A DNA stretch of 64,000 nt from Cryptomeria japonica (lineage: Eukaryota > Streptophyta > Pinopsida > Cupressales > Cupressaceae): positions 505,716,442 to 505,780,441 of the forward strand of contig NC_081410.1 of NCBI RefSeq assembly GCF_030272615.1, in the 5' to 3' direction. Shown piece by piece: positions 33,454 through 42,529 of the stretch; position 1 is the stretch's first letter; the number at the start of each line of letters is the position of its first letter. The notes under the pieces were generated by a model. The model saw only the letters and a program-made list of their open reading frames with translations, made no database searches and was not told the origin of the DNA. Both the position numbers and the translations under genes were made by a program.

Positions 33454-35875
33454 ATGGGTGGTCCACCTGTTCGTCATGAGCTGACAATGCATTAAGTCCT
33501 TCTTCAAGACAAAGATTGTGAGCCAATATTCCATAACAGTGGGTGGCTGGATTATTTTTTGAAGCTAACGGAGTTTAATGAGGAAATTGCAAGGGAATTT
33601 ACCCTCACACTTTCAGATGGAGAAGCCCAGGTAAAAGGTTTGAGAGTGGTGGTTACAGAGGAATGGATTGCAGAGGTAACTGGGTTACCAATAGATGAAG
33701 AAAAGTACTCAGAATCCAAGGATGCACATAGTGCAAGAGCAGAATTTACACGTCTGGGAGACCCACCCTTAGTAGGAGATAGACAAGGAGCTAGGCAAAA
33801 ATCTCTTCCGCCTGAATGGAAAGCAGTAGCATTGTATGTTTTAAAGTATTTAACCTATGAAGGAAGGTTCTCATGTCTACATTCCCATCACTTCAAGCTT
33901 CTGAGTCATCTATGCCATGAAAGAAGGATGAATGTTCCAAGCCTATTGTACAACCTTCTTTCCATAAGCGCAACAAAGACCCAGAAAGGTAGGCCTCACT
34001 CTGTTTCTCATCATTGCCTAATTAAGCTATTAGTTGAAAGATCTTTGAGAGATGTCTCTCCAATGTCTTGGAATGAATTTGTTGAAATTAGGATTTTTAG
34101 GGTAGAAAACATGGTTATAGAGGAGCCACTTCCATCTCAAGAACAAGAAAATTTGGAAAACCTTGAAAAACTTGGTTCCCCTCCTAAACCCTTATCCTCC
34201 AGGATATCATCAAAACAAAATATTCCTGCAGTAGAGGAACCCTTACAAGAAGAAGCTACAACAGGGGTTCCTTCTCAAAGTCTAATAAAAACTAGGGCTG
34301 CCACATGAAAGGAAAAAGGCAAAGAAAAATAGGTTGACATAGAAAATCAGGAAGAGAGAGGTAAAAGTGAGAATTTACCCTCTCCTGTGGCCAAGAAAAG
34401 GGAAGTTGTAAAAATGGTTTCTCCTATAGCCATTGAAGTGGTTGAAGAGTTGGCTACATGAAGTATTCCTGCAGCTGCAAAAGGGAAATCTTGGAGAAGC
34501 AGTGGTAGGCTCCGAAAAAAGCTTAAAAACCAAGACCAATCAATGGAGCCAAATGTTACCATCCTGATTGACTCTCTAGAACAAGAGCCACACAGTCCAC
34601 CTCACAATGATGTTCCTCCTTCTCCACCTAACGAACCCCAAAGGGAATAAGAAAAAGAGGAAGAATTGTAAAATATTGAGGAAGAACAAGAAGTGCAACT
34701 GCAAGAAGAGGGGGAAGTCCAAAACATTGAGCAACTACTGAAAGAAGTAGGTTTTGAAAGGGTGGAAAGCTTAGCATCCGCTGTAGAACAGGTTATTGAA
34801 GCAGGGTGCAAAGCTGAAAAGAAGAAACCTAGGGCACCTATTCATAGGCCACCTACTTCCCTTACTAGTCATGCGGTGAGACTTACTCTCTATGAGGATT
34901 GAGAATTGGAAAAGGTAAAAATGCAGATGATAATCAATTGGCAGAAGAAAATTATTGAACAAAAGGATGAGGAAATTGCTCAGCTTAAAGCTAAGGTGGA
35001 AACAGTAGCCACTATGGTACCGCAACTAATGCAATGCCGAGCTCCTCCTAATGTTTACTCTCTGTATTTAAGAGAATAACATATCAGTTTCTAGATGATG
35101 AGAATTGTCAGGGATTTAAATCCCTCATTGCAGACACCGGAGGAATTCTATAGTGCTTATCAGACATCTCCTACAACAATTAAGAATCTACTTTATGAAT
35201 TTTATGTACATAACTATGATGTTCCTAATGATGTCGATTGGAACCCTCTCCTCTACATTGGAGATATCCAATTGAGAGCTCTTATGTCATGGATGCATAA
35301 CAAAATAGCAAGGGGAGAGCTGTTTCAGGTGCATAACAAGGAAGAACTTGAGCTTTCACTACCCTTAAGGGCTGAATCAAGGGAGCGTAGGAGACTTTAT
35401 TTTGAATAGCAAAAGATTGTATATGAGCCAGATTATGCAAAGGATATCCTACCCTTAAGGGAAGAAGTGTATAAAGAATACGAGGGAAGGACAAGTAGCA
35501 ATAGGACATTTAGTCCAATCTTGGAATAGCCTGCTAGATGAGTTAAGGCAATCTGAGCCACACAATGTGCAAAACTACCATGTAGCATTAAATAGAGCAC
35601 CCAAGTATATGCACTTGGGAAGAACAAGGGGACGACATTGGGTGCCTCTCAGTTTTTAGCCTCTAATCCTCCTATGGCCGCTAATGGGATGTAGGAACAA
35701 TGACCCACCATACAATAAATCAGTGAAACGTACCAGGTGGAAGAGATTGGAGAAAATGAAGGGATTCTATTGGAGTTTTTCTGCAGAAGGTTTTGGGCAA
35801 GTTACTCCAGGCAATTTCCAAATCAATGCCAGAATTCAGAATTTTCCTGTTGCTGGAGGATCAACAAGAAGTTAG
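33454..35875 (+). pseudogene. Extra (env-position) gene of Athila element
   Basis: An ATG at 33454 (MGGPPVRHELTMH) is followed by one TAA (33493) and then about 270 open codons to 34308. This part has VVVTEEWIAEVTGLPIDEEK, AVALYVLKYLTYEGRFSCLH and LIKLLVERSLRDVSPMSWNE, a compact, probably globular domain of unknown role. The same frame continues with stops as a Glu/Lys/Pro-rich, partly coiled-coil region (EEIAQLKAKVETVATM), and after a shift near 35490 ends at 35875, right before the PPT. Total is about 800 codons. No signal peptide or membrane segment is obvious, so calling it env is by position only. Confidence 0.75.
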
Positions 35876-35887
35876 GTTAGGGGGAGA
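35876..35887 (+). promoter_or_regulatory. Polypurine tract of Athila element
   Basis: GTTAGGGGGAGA lies directly before the 3' LTR start TGATGAGCC and immediately after the extra gene's stop codon. Confidence 0.88.
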
Positions 35888-37073
35888 TGATGAGCCTAAA
35901 TAATGGCTCTATTTTGATAGATTTTTGCTATAATACTCTTGCCTAGGTCTTGTGATTAGATGACATTTGAATCATAATACTCTCCTAGTTGATACCTTTT
36001 AAGTGTTTTTGAAACTGATTTGACTTATACTTAAGGATGTCATATAATGGTTTTAAATAATTTACCTATGAAAATATCTAAAATCAATTTTAAGTATGGT
36101 TAAATTATGTCATGTTAGCATTAGTATATACACATGTTTGTTGTGCACATTAATATCATGATGCAGGGTTGGCAAAGGAGAAGTAAAGACTAAGTGGCAG
36201 TTTAAAGAAGCACCAAGTATATAGCCGCAATGCAGACCCAGTCAGAGAAAACAATAATGATCAAAGCCACTTGACTGATTCTTCAGTAGAATGATTTATG
36301 AAACATTTATAATTGTTCTTAGTGGATCTTAGATCCAGGAAGCAAGTCATGCTATATTTTCTCAGCTACAAGACAAATGTTGTTCTGTTTTCCCATGTTG
36401 ACTTCTTCTTCTTTTGTTAATAAATCTTGTTCACCTATTCCGTAGGAATGTGGTCGATCAGTTAGGAGTCTGTTATAATTTTTTTTATAAATAAAGGGAT
36501 CTCTCTCCTCTCGAGGATAGTAGAGAATGACCATAATATTTATAATACACAGTCTTCTAGTATTTTATGTATTTTTCACAATCAAGATGAAATAAAGAGA
36601 TCAATGTGATTTTGAATGCTTAAACAATTGTAATCTGAAAGTTCTAGAGATACTCACTCAAGGGTGGCCACTTGGTGAGTAATCCTTTGTGTGTTCCGAT
36701 TAGTTTTCATTCTTCAGTAATAGTTGTTTCAACAATCGTCTGTTCCTACAACCACAACAATAGAGTAGTTCCTTTTGCTTGCCAGAACTTTATCATTTAA
36801 CAGTAGTTGTTTAAAGTAATTTCTAGTTGTGAGATTGAGTATTAGTTCATTAAGATTTTGCGTGTTTACTTTAAAAGAATTTCCTTTCCTGCAGTAATAT
36901 AGAATGGTTGCGATATGAACTTGGTGCACATACAATGCTGGCCCATTTTAAGTTTACATCCATGGTTGATAAGTAAATGAGCCTTTGCTACAGGAAAGCT
37001 AGCTATTCAAGGATATTCAATCTCTGAATTGTGTTTTATTACCTAGTTGCCATTCCAGTTGTGAGGACCAACA
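35888..37073 (+). repeat. 3' LTR of Athila element
   Basis: 1186 bp, same ends as the 5' copy (TGATGAGCC..ACCAACA). TATAAATA at 36486-36493. Differences from the 5' LTR are scattered, with a few small indels, including loss of part of the GTTCCTGTGTC stretch. Confidence 0.95.
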
Positions 37074-37078
37074 TATTG
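37074..37078. repeat. Target-site duplication of Athila, right copy
   Basis: TATTG, against GATTG on the left. D1 leader sequence resumes with GACTAAAAGAG, exactly as in uninterrupted E near 56620. Confidence 0.8.
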
Positions 37079-37118
37079 GACTAAAAGAGTTTTTCTTCCT
37101 TTTGGACCAAGAATCCTA

Positions 37119-37745
37119 ATATTCAGAGCAAGAACTTTGAATCTTGGACCAGAAATCTGAAGTTTAGACCAGGAACTCTGAAGTTTGGACCAAGAACTCT
37201 GAAGTTTGGACCAATAACTTTGAAGTTCGGACAAAGAACTCTAACATTTAAACCAGGAACTGTAAAGTTTGGACCAAGAACTCTAATATTTAAACAAGAA
37301 ACTTTGAAGTTTGGACCAGGAACTCTAAAGTTCAGACCAAGAACTCTAATGTTTAAAACAAGAACTTTGAAGTTTGGACCAGGAACTCTAAAGTTTGGGC
37401 CAAGAACTCTAATGTTTAAAACACTGATGTTGGAACTCAGAAAATGGTTGTTTTGAATCAATGAGTTGATGTGTAGACTCAGACAACTGATGTTTAGATC
37501 TAGAAAGTAAAAACTTAGAGAGTTAATGTTGAAACTGAGAAATCTGACATTCAAATTGAGAGAACTACTGCTTGGACAGAAAGAGCTACTGTTTTGATCG
37601 AAAGCGCTACTATTTGGACCGAAAGAGCTACTCTTTGGACCAAAAGTGCTATTGCTTGGACTAAAAGAGCTAATGTTTGGACTGAAAGTACTATCATTTG
37701 GATTGAAAGAGATAATGTTTGGATTGAAAGAGCTACTCTGCTATG
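37119..37745. repeat. 21-nt tandem repeats, leader field I of D1
   Basis: From 37119 to about 37430 some 14 units follow a consensus beginning TTTGGACCAAGAACTCTGAA, alternating with a TTTAAACCAGGAACTCTAA variant. From 37555 to 37745 about nine units follow TTTGGACTGAAAGAGCTACT. Both have a 21-nt period with few indels. The E counterparts are at 56640-56935 and 57060-57200. Confidence 0.92.
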
Positions 37746-38869
37746 AAACATGTAAATCCGATAGTTTGAAGTTTGAGTTTGAAAGTTTTGCTGAGTTTCA
37801 ATGGATGATATCTTGACATGATTCAAAACCATAGAAGCCAGATTGTCTTTGTCTGAAAGGACAACATAAAGTGTATGTTCAAGGCCTTAAATAAAGCCCA
37901 AGTTTTCATGGGTTTTGAACAATTGAAAACACATCAATTAGAATATCCTAAGGAAATTGGCTTCATTATTATTTCTCATCCCACAACTTGGTACCCTGTC
38001 AGCTCACACAACCTTGTCACCCCCTAAAGGGCTCTCGTGTTTTTGCCTTTGCGAGAGCTAGTTGAGTCCTGTTATGAGCCTAGCAATAAGGTCTCAAAAG
38101 GGGAGTTCACACCTACGCTCAAGAGGGACATATGTTGAGTGGCTTCGCTAGAGATTCTTCCCCCTCTCTACACTTAGAGAATAATAACGTTCGGAGGTGA
38201 AACGGGTAGCTTCTAATTTTAATTGGTATAGTAAGAGATCTGTTTGGTGCATTGAGGTATAAACTCAATTAAGAGGTCTCCCAGCCTTGAAAACCAAGGT
38301 TTGATATACCCGAAGGTACATAGGAGAGCTATTCTCGAGCACTATTGTTGAATTGATTTTCATCAAATCAAGTTTATTTTATAGTGGGTTGGAGTACTTC
38401 GCATTAGTCATTCCCACTTGGGTCGTTCCCCTCTCATCGACCTTATTGGCTTTGGCCTTATAGGCTCCTCGAGAGGGTAGGCCTGCTAAAGATATACACT
38501 AATGAAATAAAAAGACGAGTTAGGCTTTTTGATCACCTGAGAAAGGTGAGAGCATAATTGCCTATCATCAAATACACATTAGGCATATTTGTTCATTTCC
38601 ATTTGCAATTAGTCTATGTGCCTAATTTACCAAAAACAAGTACAAAATCCCGCGACTGCACACAAAGTTAGTAGTTTATCATGAATTCCTTGATGACAAA
38701 AGGGGTTTATAACTCCTATCTTTGACTGTCTTTGATAGCGAAATAGGTACCTGCAAATCAACAAACTACAGATCTGATTTGGGAAAATGATGATTTAAAT
38801 GCAAAAATGAGAAATGCAAAACAAAACATTAAATTGATAAATGAAAACCCAGAACACTACAAAAGCAAC

Positions 38870-39055
38870 TGAAAACGCTATCAAATTGTCTAAAAATGTT
38901 GTTTTGTGGCCCAAACAAGGTTGCCAAATAGACTAGAAATGCAACAAGATAGATTAGAAATGCTACAAGATAGACTAGAAACGTTGCCAAACAAACCATA
39001 AGCACTGTAAAACAGACCAAAAATTCTAAGACAGAGACCAAAAACGCTAAAGTAG
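38870..39055. repeat. 21-nt tandem repeats, leader field II of D1
   Basis: Units of the kind AGACTAGAAATGCTRCAAGA recur about eight times with a period near 21 nt. E has the matching field at 58310-58475. Confidence 0.8.
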
Positions 39056-39238
39056 GAAAAAAGACAAAAACATAGTTGAAAAATACTTTATGAACACCAT
39101 TTGAGGTGAAGAGATGCTAATACGGAGATTGAGAATGTGAATCTGAAACCCAAAAGAGCTAATATGTGTATCTAAAGAGCTATTCAACCTATCAATGAAA
39201 TTTCCTGCAAACAAACTTGTTAAAGATCAAAGGCGCTA

Positions 39239-39257
39239 GGCCCCACAGTGGGTGCCA
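39239..39257 (-). promoter_or_regulatory. Primer-binding site of D1
   Basis: On the minus strand TGGCACCCACTGTGGGGCC, five bases after the LTR end. E has the same site at 58646-58664 with two changes. The tRNA donor cannot be named with certainty. Confidence 0.75.
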
Positions 39258-40127
39258 ATAAATGTGCTACTAAAATTAGTGTCAATTATAATAAACAAGC
39301 ACATAGATGAGACAAAAAATGTAATCAAGAAGCATATAAAAGATAAAATGTAAAATGCAAGGCTTCCTTTCAGATGTCCCATCCTCTGCTATTTTTGAGG
39401 ATCTTCAAGGTGGTAGATATTTGGCTCTCAGCGAAGCAATGACCTCCAAAGTGGCAACTCAAAAGTTGAGTAGCTATGTGATCATGATTATGCAAATGCA
39501 TGAGGCTAGGATGATTTGATGCATGATTATAACTAAGATGATTGATTAAGCTGCATAGTTGATATTGAAACCCGAATAAGATGATTAAAACTATGCTAAA
39601 CATGCTAGGATTTGATCTAATTATCAATTATGCTAAATGATAGAAGGATGCAATTGTCTATAGTAATTATGCAAAAATCAATGATGCAAGGGATCATTAT
39701 TACTCCAAAATGAGGGGTATTTATAAGAATTCCTAGGCTCAAGCTGAGGTGGCAGGAATCGACAGTCAAGATTTGATCTGAAGATATCAACGGTCGATAT
39801 TGGAGAAGTTGGAGAAGAAGTTGGAGGGAGGGACACATGCCATCCCTATGGTGACAAGTGTCAAGGAATCTTGCTCATGAGAGGGCAAGTGTCCAAGGGG
39901 AGAGGACATGTGGCCAAAAAGCCATGTGTCCTCAAGAGGGAATATCCAACCCACATGAGGTTAGGATGTGCAAGAATGGATAGGTTTAGTTAGACCCTAG
40001 GTTAGATTGGATGGGTTAGGTTAGGGGTTGGTTAGGCTAGGGGTTAAAGTTAGGACACATGTGTCCAATTTGAATTTAAAAATTCAAATAATTAGGAAAA
40101 GATAATTAAACTCAACAAATTTGGAAT

Positions 40128-40851
40128 AAAGATGGAGATGGGATTATTTTGGATAAACTCAAAAACCAGTTTGAGGCTCGAATGGGTTTTGACAGGTGGG
40201 TATATGAAAGAATCAAGAATCTGGAAAAAATTGATAAGCAACAGGAAGAGAAGGGAGAGAAAGTTGAAAGTAACCAGGAGCAGTGGAAAAAGGGTATGGA
40301 GGATAAAGTGGAGAAGTTGGAAGCTCAGATTAGTAATCTGGAGGAAGGAAAAACAACCATGAAAATCTTTTTGGTTATGATTTCAAATATCCTTACCTCT
40401 GTGACTAAGAATATAGAGGAAATTGCCAAGTTCCTTGATGGCTCCAGCACTTCCAAACCTGTTGTGGACCTAGATATTGATGAGGATGCTATTGAGGCAG
40501 GGACAGTGGAAAGTGCTCCTGGTGGTGTGGCAAAAAGAACTAGGGCAAGTATGAAAAAAGCTGCTTTGGCCTCTTCCAAGGAAATCCCTATGATCAGGGA
40601 TAATATTAAAGATTTGCAAGGGATTAGCGGAAATTTGGCTAATGCCCTGAAAAAAATTAAGTAATTTTTCTTTTGTCTTTTTTTTTTTTTTTTTTTTCTG
40701 TTATAGCTGGATGTTGCTGGTTTTGTTGGGCTTTTATGCTGGTTTTTTTGTAGACCGACTTTTCTTGTTTATTAATGCTATTATCTTTTAAGGATCTTTT
40801 GTAAAGGGTTTCGGGATCCCTTAAAAACCTATTTTTCCCGTAATAAAAAAA
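40128..40851 (+). mobile_element. Retroposed copy (LINE-type insertion) in the shared LTR
   Basis: The segment is absent from E's 5' LTR, which reads AAATTTGGAAT straight into TTGTTAATTTT. Here AAATTTGGAAT occurs on both sides (40117-40127 and 40852-40862), an 11-bp target duplication. The right end is a poly(A) run after CCCGTAAT. These are the marks of target-primed reverse transcription. It carries one open frame and an untranslated tail with a run of over 20 T at about 40677-40699. Confidence 0.88.
40149..40664 (+). CDS. Coiled-coil protein frame inside the retroposed copy, 5'-truncated
   Basis: The frame is open from the left edge of the insertion (GDGIILDKLKNQFEAR) to a TAA at 40664, about 171-179 codons, with no stop and no ATG at the start, so it is probably 5'-truncated. 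Residues 20-75 are Lys/Glu/Gln-rich and heptad-like (RIKNLEKIDKQQEEKGEKVE, KVEKLEAQISNLEEGK). A short hydrophobic stretch MKIFLVMISNIL and an acidic/basic tail follow (DLDIDEDAIE, KRTRASMKKAALAS). I recognise no family. It could be part of a LINE ORF1 or a host mRNA. Confidence 0.6.
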   Translation: MDKLKNQFEARMGFDRWVYERIKNLEKIDKQQEEKGEKVESNQEQWKKGMEDKVEKLEAQISNLEEGKTTMKIFLVMISNILTSVTKNIEEIAKFLDGSSTSKPVVDLDIDEDAIEAGTVESAPGGVAKRTRASMKKAALASSKEIPMIRDNIKDLQGISGNLANALKKIK

Positions 40852-41104
40852 AAATTTGGAATTTATTAATTTTAATTATGGGATTAGAAGAACGGATTAA
40901 ATGGGGGGAATTAATTAATTTAGATTAATTAATCAAAGAGGAATATGAAAATGAACTATATGAATAAATCCTTAGATTTAATCACAAATAGAGGAATAAG
41001 GAAATTAATTAAATTACTTGCAAATTCAATTAATTGGGAAGGGGTATTAATTAAATAACTAAGTATTTAATCAATTATCTCCAGACCATTTTTAGGTGTA
41101 TACA

Positions 41105-41121
41105 TTTTGCCCCTCTTTGAA
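41105..41121 (-). promoter_or_regulatory. Polypurine tract of E
   Basis: On the minus strand TTCAAAGAGGGGCAAAA directly before the LTR start TGTATACACC. Element A has nearly the same tract at 15923-15935. Confidence 0.88.
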
Positions 41122-42529
41122 GCAATGTGTGACGACACATTGGTTTAAAGAAAATTTGATTTGATGATGCTGATGCGATTTGATTTCGATTTGATGCCCC
41201 AGACATCGATTGATAGATTACAATGCGAGAATACCCCCTTGGGAGATGAATCGGATAATTATTGAATTTTTCATGATTTTTGAAATTTTATGATGTTTTT
41301 GACTTTATGATTTTTAGATATTTTCAGAGTTGATCCGAATTATCTCCCGATAAGAAATTGAAAATGCTGCCTTGCCAGGTTAATTAATTGATTATTTTGA
41401 TTTGAAAGAAGCGAGATAGAAACCCCACTTAAATGCCCCTCTTTGAGTTTAAAAGTCACTTTTACCACTCATCATTTGTGCACTCGAGTTTGTTGAAAAA
41501 TTGCTCTCGAGAAAAAGATGGTGATCCCCTACCACCAACACAGGTTCAAACGAGTTCGACGACATGAGAGGCCTGCAGCCTATGGTCCATCGATACGTAC
41601 CCCAAGAAAACCCTCCTTCACTTTCTTTTAGTTGATTTTTTTAAAAAAAGTTAGCCAGTTAGAAAAAAATCAAGTTTTTTAACGTTTTTAGGAAGTGGGT
41701 ATTTTTGGACTAGTGAAATGGGTTTTTTTTCATTTTTAAAATTTTCAAAATTTTCACGTTTAAAAAAAAAATGATTTCAAACTCCATGGTGCCATGGCCA
41801 CCATAGGCGGCACCACGACCGACATCAATGATGCCACCACTGGCACCACGGGCGACATCTCAACTGCCATCGCAGTGATCGCGGGTGGCATCGTGGGAAC
41901 CACCGCAGTTATCGCGAGCATCGTGGGTGGCACCGCGGGTGTCGGCGGCGGCACTGCGGATGCCACCATGGGCTCCCTAGCCGCTGAGGGCGCCAACCTA
42001 GCTGACAAGGCCAGAGCACAATTTTTTTCGATAATATGATCTAGCGCTTTGATAAAATAAAATTTTGCGCCTAGCCCACCAATTGTCACGATCTATGATA
42101 AAGGCGATTAATGTTGTCGTGCTGATTTTAGGATGATGTTGATAGGGTTATGATAGGTTCGATTGATGCTCGGTATCAAACTGATGAATATTTTTATTTA
42201 AAATTCTTGATTGATTAAGATTGATGATCAGTTTCGATTACCTTGATTTATGTGCATGATAAGATAGGATTGATGACAACCTCATGATATATGAGAGTCA
42301 TTGATAGGTGCTCAACAAGATTTGATAAAAATCTCACTTGAGTGAGATAGATTGGTTGATAGATAGATAAATCGAGTTATTGATAAGTTGATATGATATG
42401 ATTGTAGGAGCCCTTTGGCATTTTACAGTCTTGAGAGCGCTTTCTGAAGACTTGGATGTTGATACCTAGGTTGAGCCAAGTAGAGTTGGATCTGATTGAT
42501 TGATGTGGATTGTCATCCTTGATAGACAT
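41122..42529. other. E region between PPT and antisense PMD gene
   Basis: It corresponds to 14.2-15.9 kb of A, upstream of the antisense gene. No gene is recognised. It includes the GC-rich block at 41785-42010 and GAT-rich stretches (TTGATTGATTAAG, GATTGATGAT) at 42100-42400. Confidence 0.5.
41785..42010. repeat. GC-rich block with GGCATCGTGGG/GGCACCGCGGG words
   Basis: About 225 bp in which G and C dominate, against the AT-rich surroundings. Words such as GGTGGCATCGTGGGAACC, GGTGGCACCGCGGGTGTC and GCCACCATGGGC recur with codon-like spacing. Both strands are open (81 codons plus, part of 109 codons minus), giving low-complexity Ala/Gly/Thr/Val or Pro/Val/Ala strings. I do not think either is a real protein. 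Confidence 0.75.

Larger units (their letters stand above)
20100..37073 (+). mobile_element. Athila-lineage Ty3/gypsy element C, with nested copia
   Basis: Two LTRs (20100-21313 and 35888-37073) frame gag, protease, RT, RNase H, integrase and a long extra gene before the PPT. The PBS TGGCACCGTTGTTGGAGA resembles the tRNA-Asp PBS of Athila elements (TGGCGCCGTTGCCGGGGA). The integrase, an extra gene in the env position and the G-rich tract after pol also fit Athila. The insertion lies in the D1 leader with a 5-bp target duplication. Confidence 0.92.
37079..39238 (-). other. D1 leader, LTR-proximal part
   Basis: The untranslated leader continues beyond the Athila insertion to the PBS. It matches E 56.62-58.65 kb. 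It contains two fields of 21-nt repeats (37119-37745 and 38870-39055) and a non-repetitive middle with a conserved stretch CTCGAGAGGGTAGGCC and CTTATTGGCTTTGGCCTTAT. On the element's sense strand two frames are open across the repeats (37832-37551, 93 codons; 37554-37123, 143 codons). Confidence 0.75.
18249..41104 (-). mobile_element. Tat-type element D1 (LTR, leader, partial gag), split by Athila
   Basis: Reading on the minus strand from 41104: LTR (41104-39263), PBS (39257-39239), leader (39238-37079, then 20099-19179 across the Athila insertion) and gag (19178-18249). It follows element E base for base in the same order. After 18249 the element stops at element X. Its LTR is shared with E. 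Confidence 0.85.
39263..41104 (-). repeat. LTR shared by E (3') and D1 (5')
   Basis: It starts (minus strand) TGTATACACCTAAAAATGG next to a PPT and ends TAGTAGCACA next to a PBS, so it works as the 3' LTR of E and the 5' LTR of D1. It is 1842 bp long, of which 724 bp plus an 11-bp duplication are a later insertion; the original length of about 1107 bp agrees with E's 5' LTR (about 1117 bp). TATA box TATAAATA on the minus strand at 39718-39725. Confidence 0.9.

Noticed and set aside
37220-37456. Plus-strand 78-codon repeat frame KFGPGTL
   Set aside because: It is antisense to D1 and arises from the same stop-free 21-nt units.
41760-42089. Ala/Pro/Val-rich 109-codon minus frame and matching plus frame as genes
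   Set aside because: Both strands are open because the GC-rich repeat lacks stops; composition is low-complexity and there is no homologous domain.
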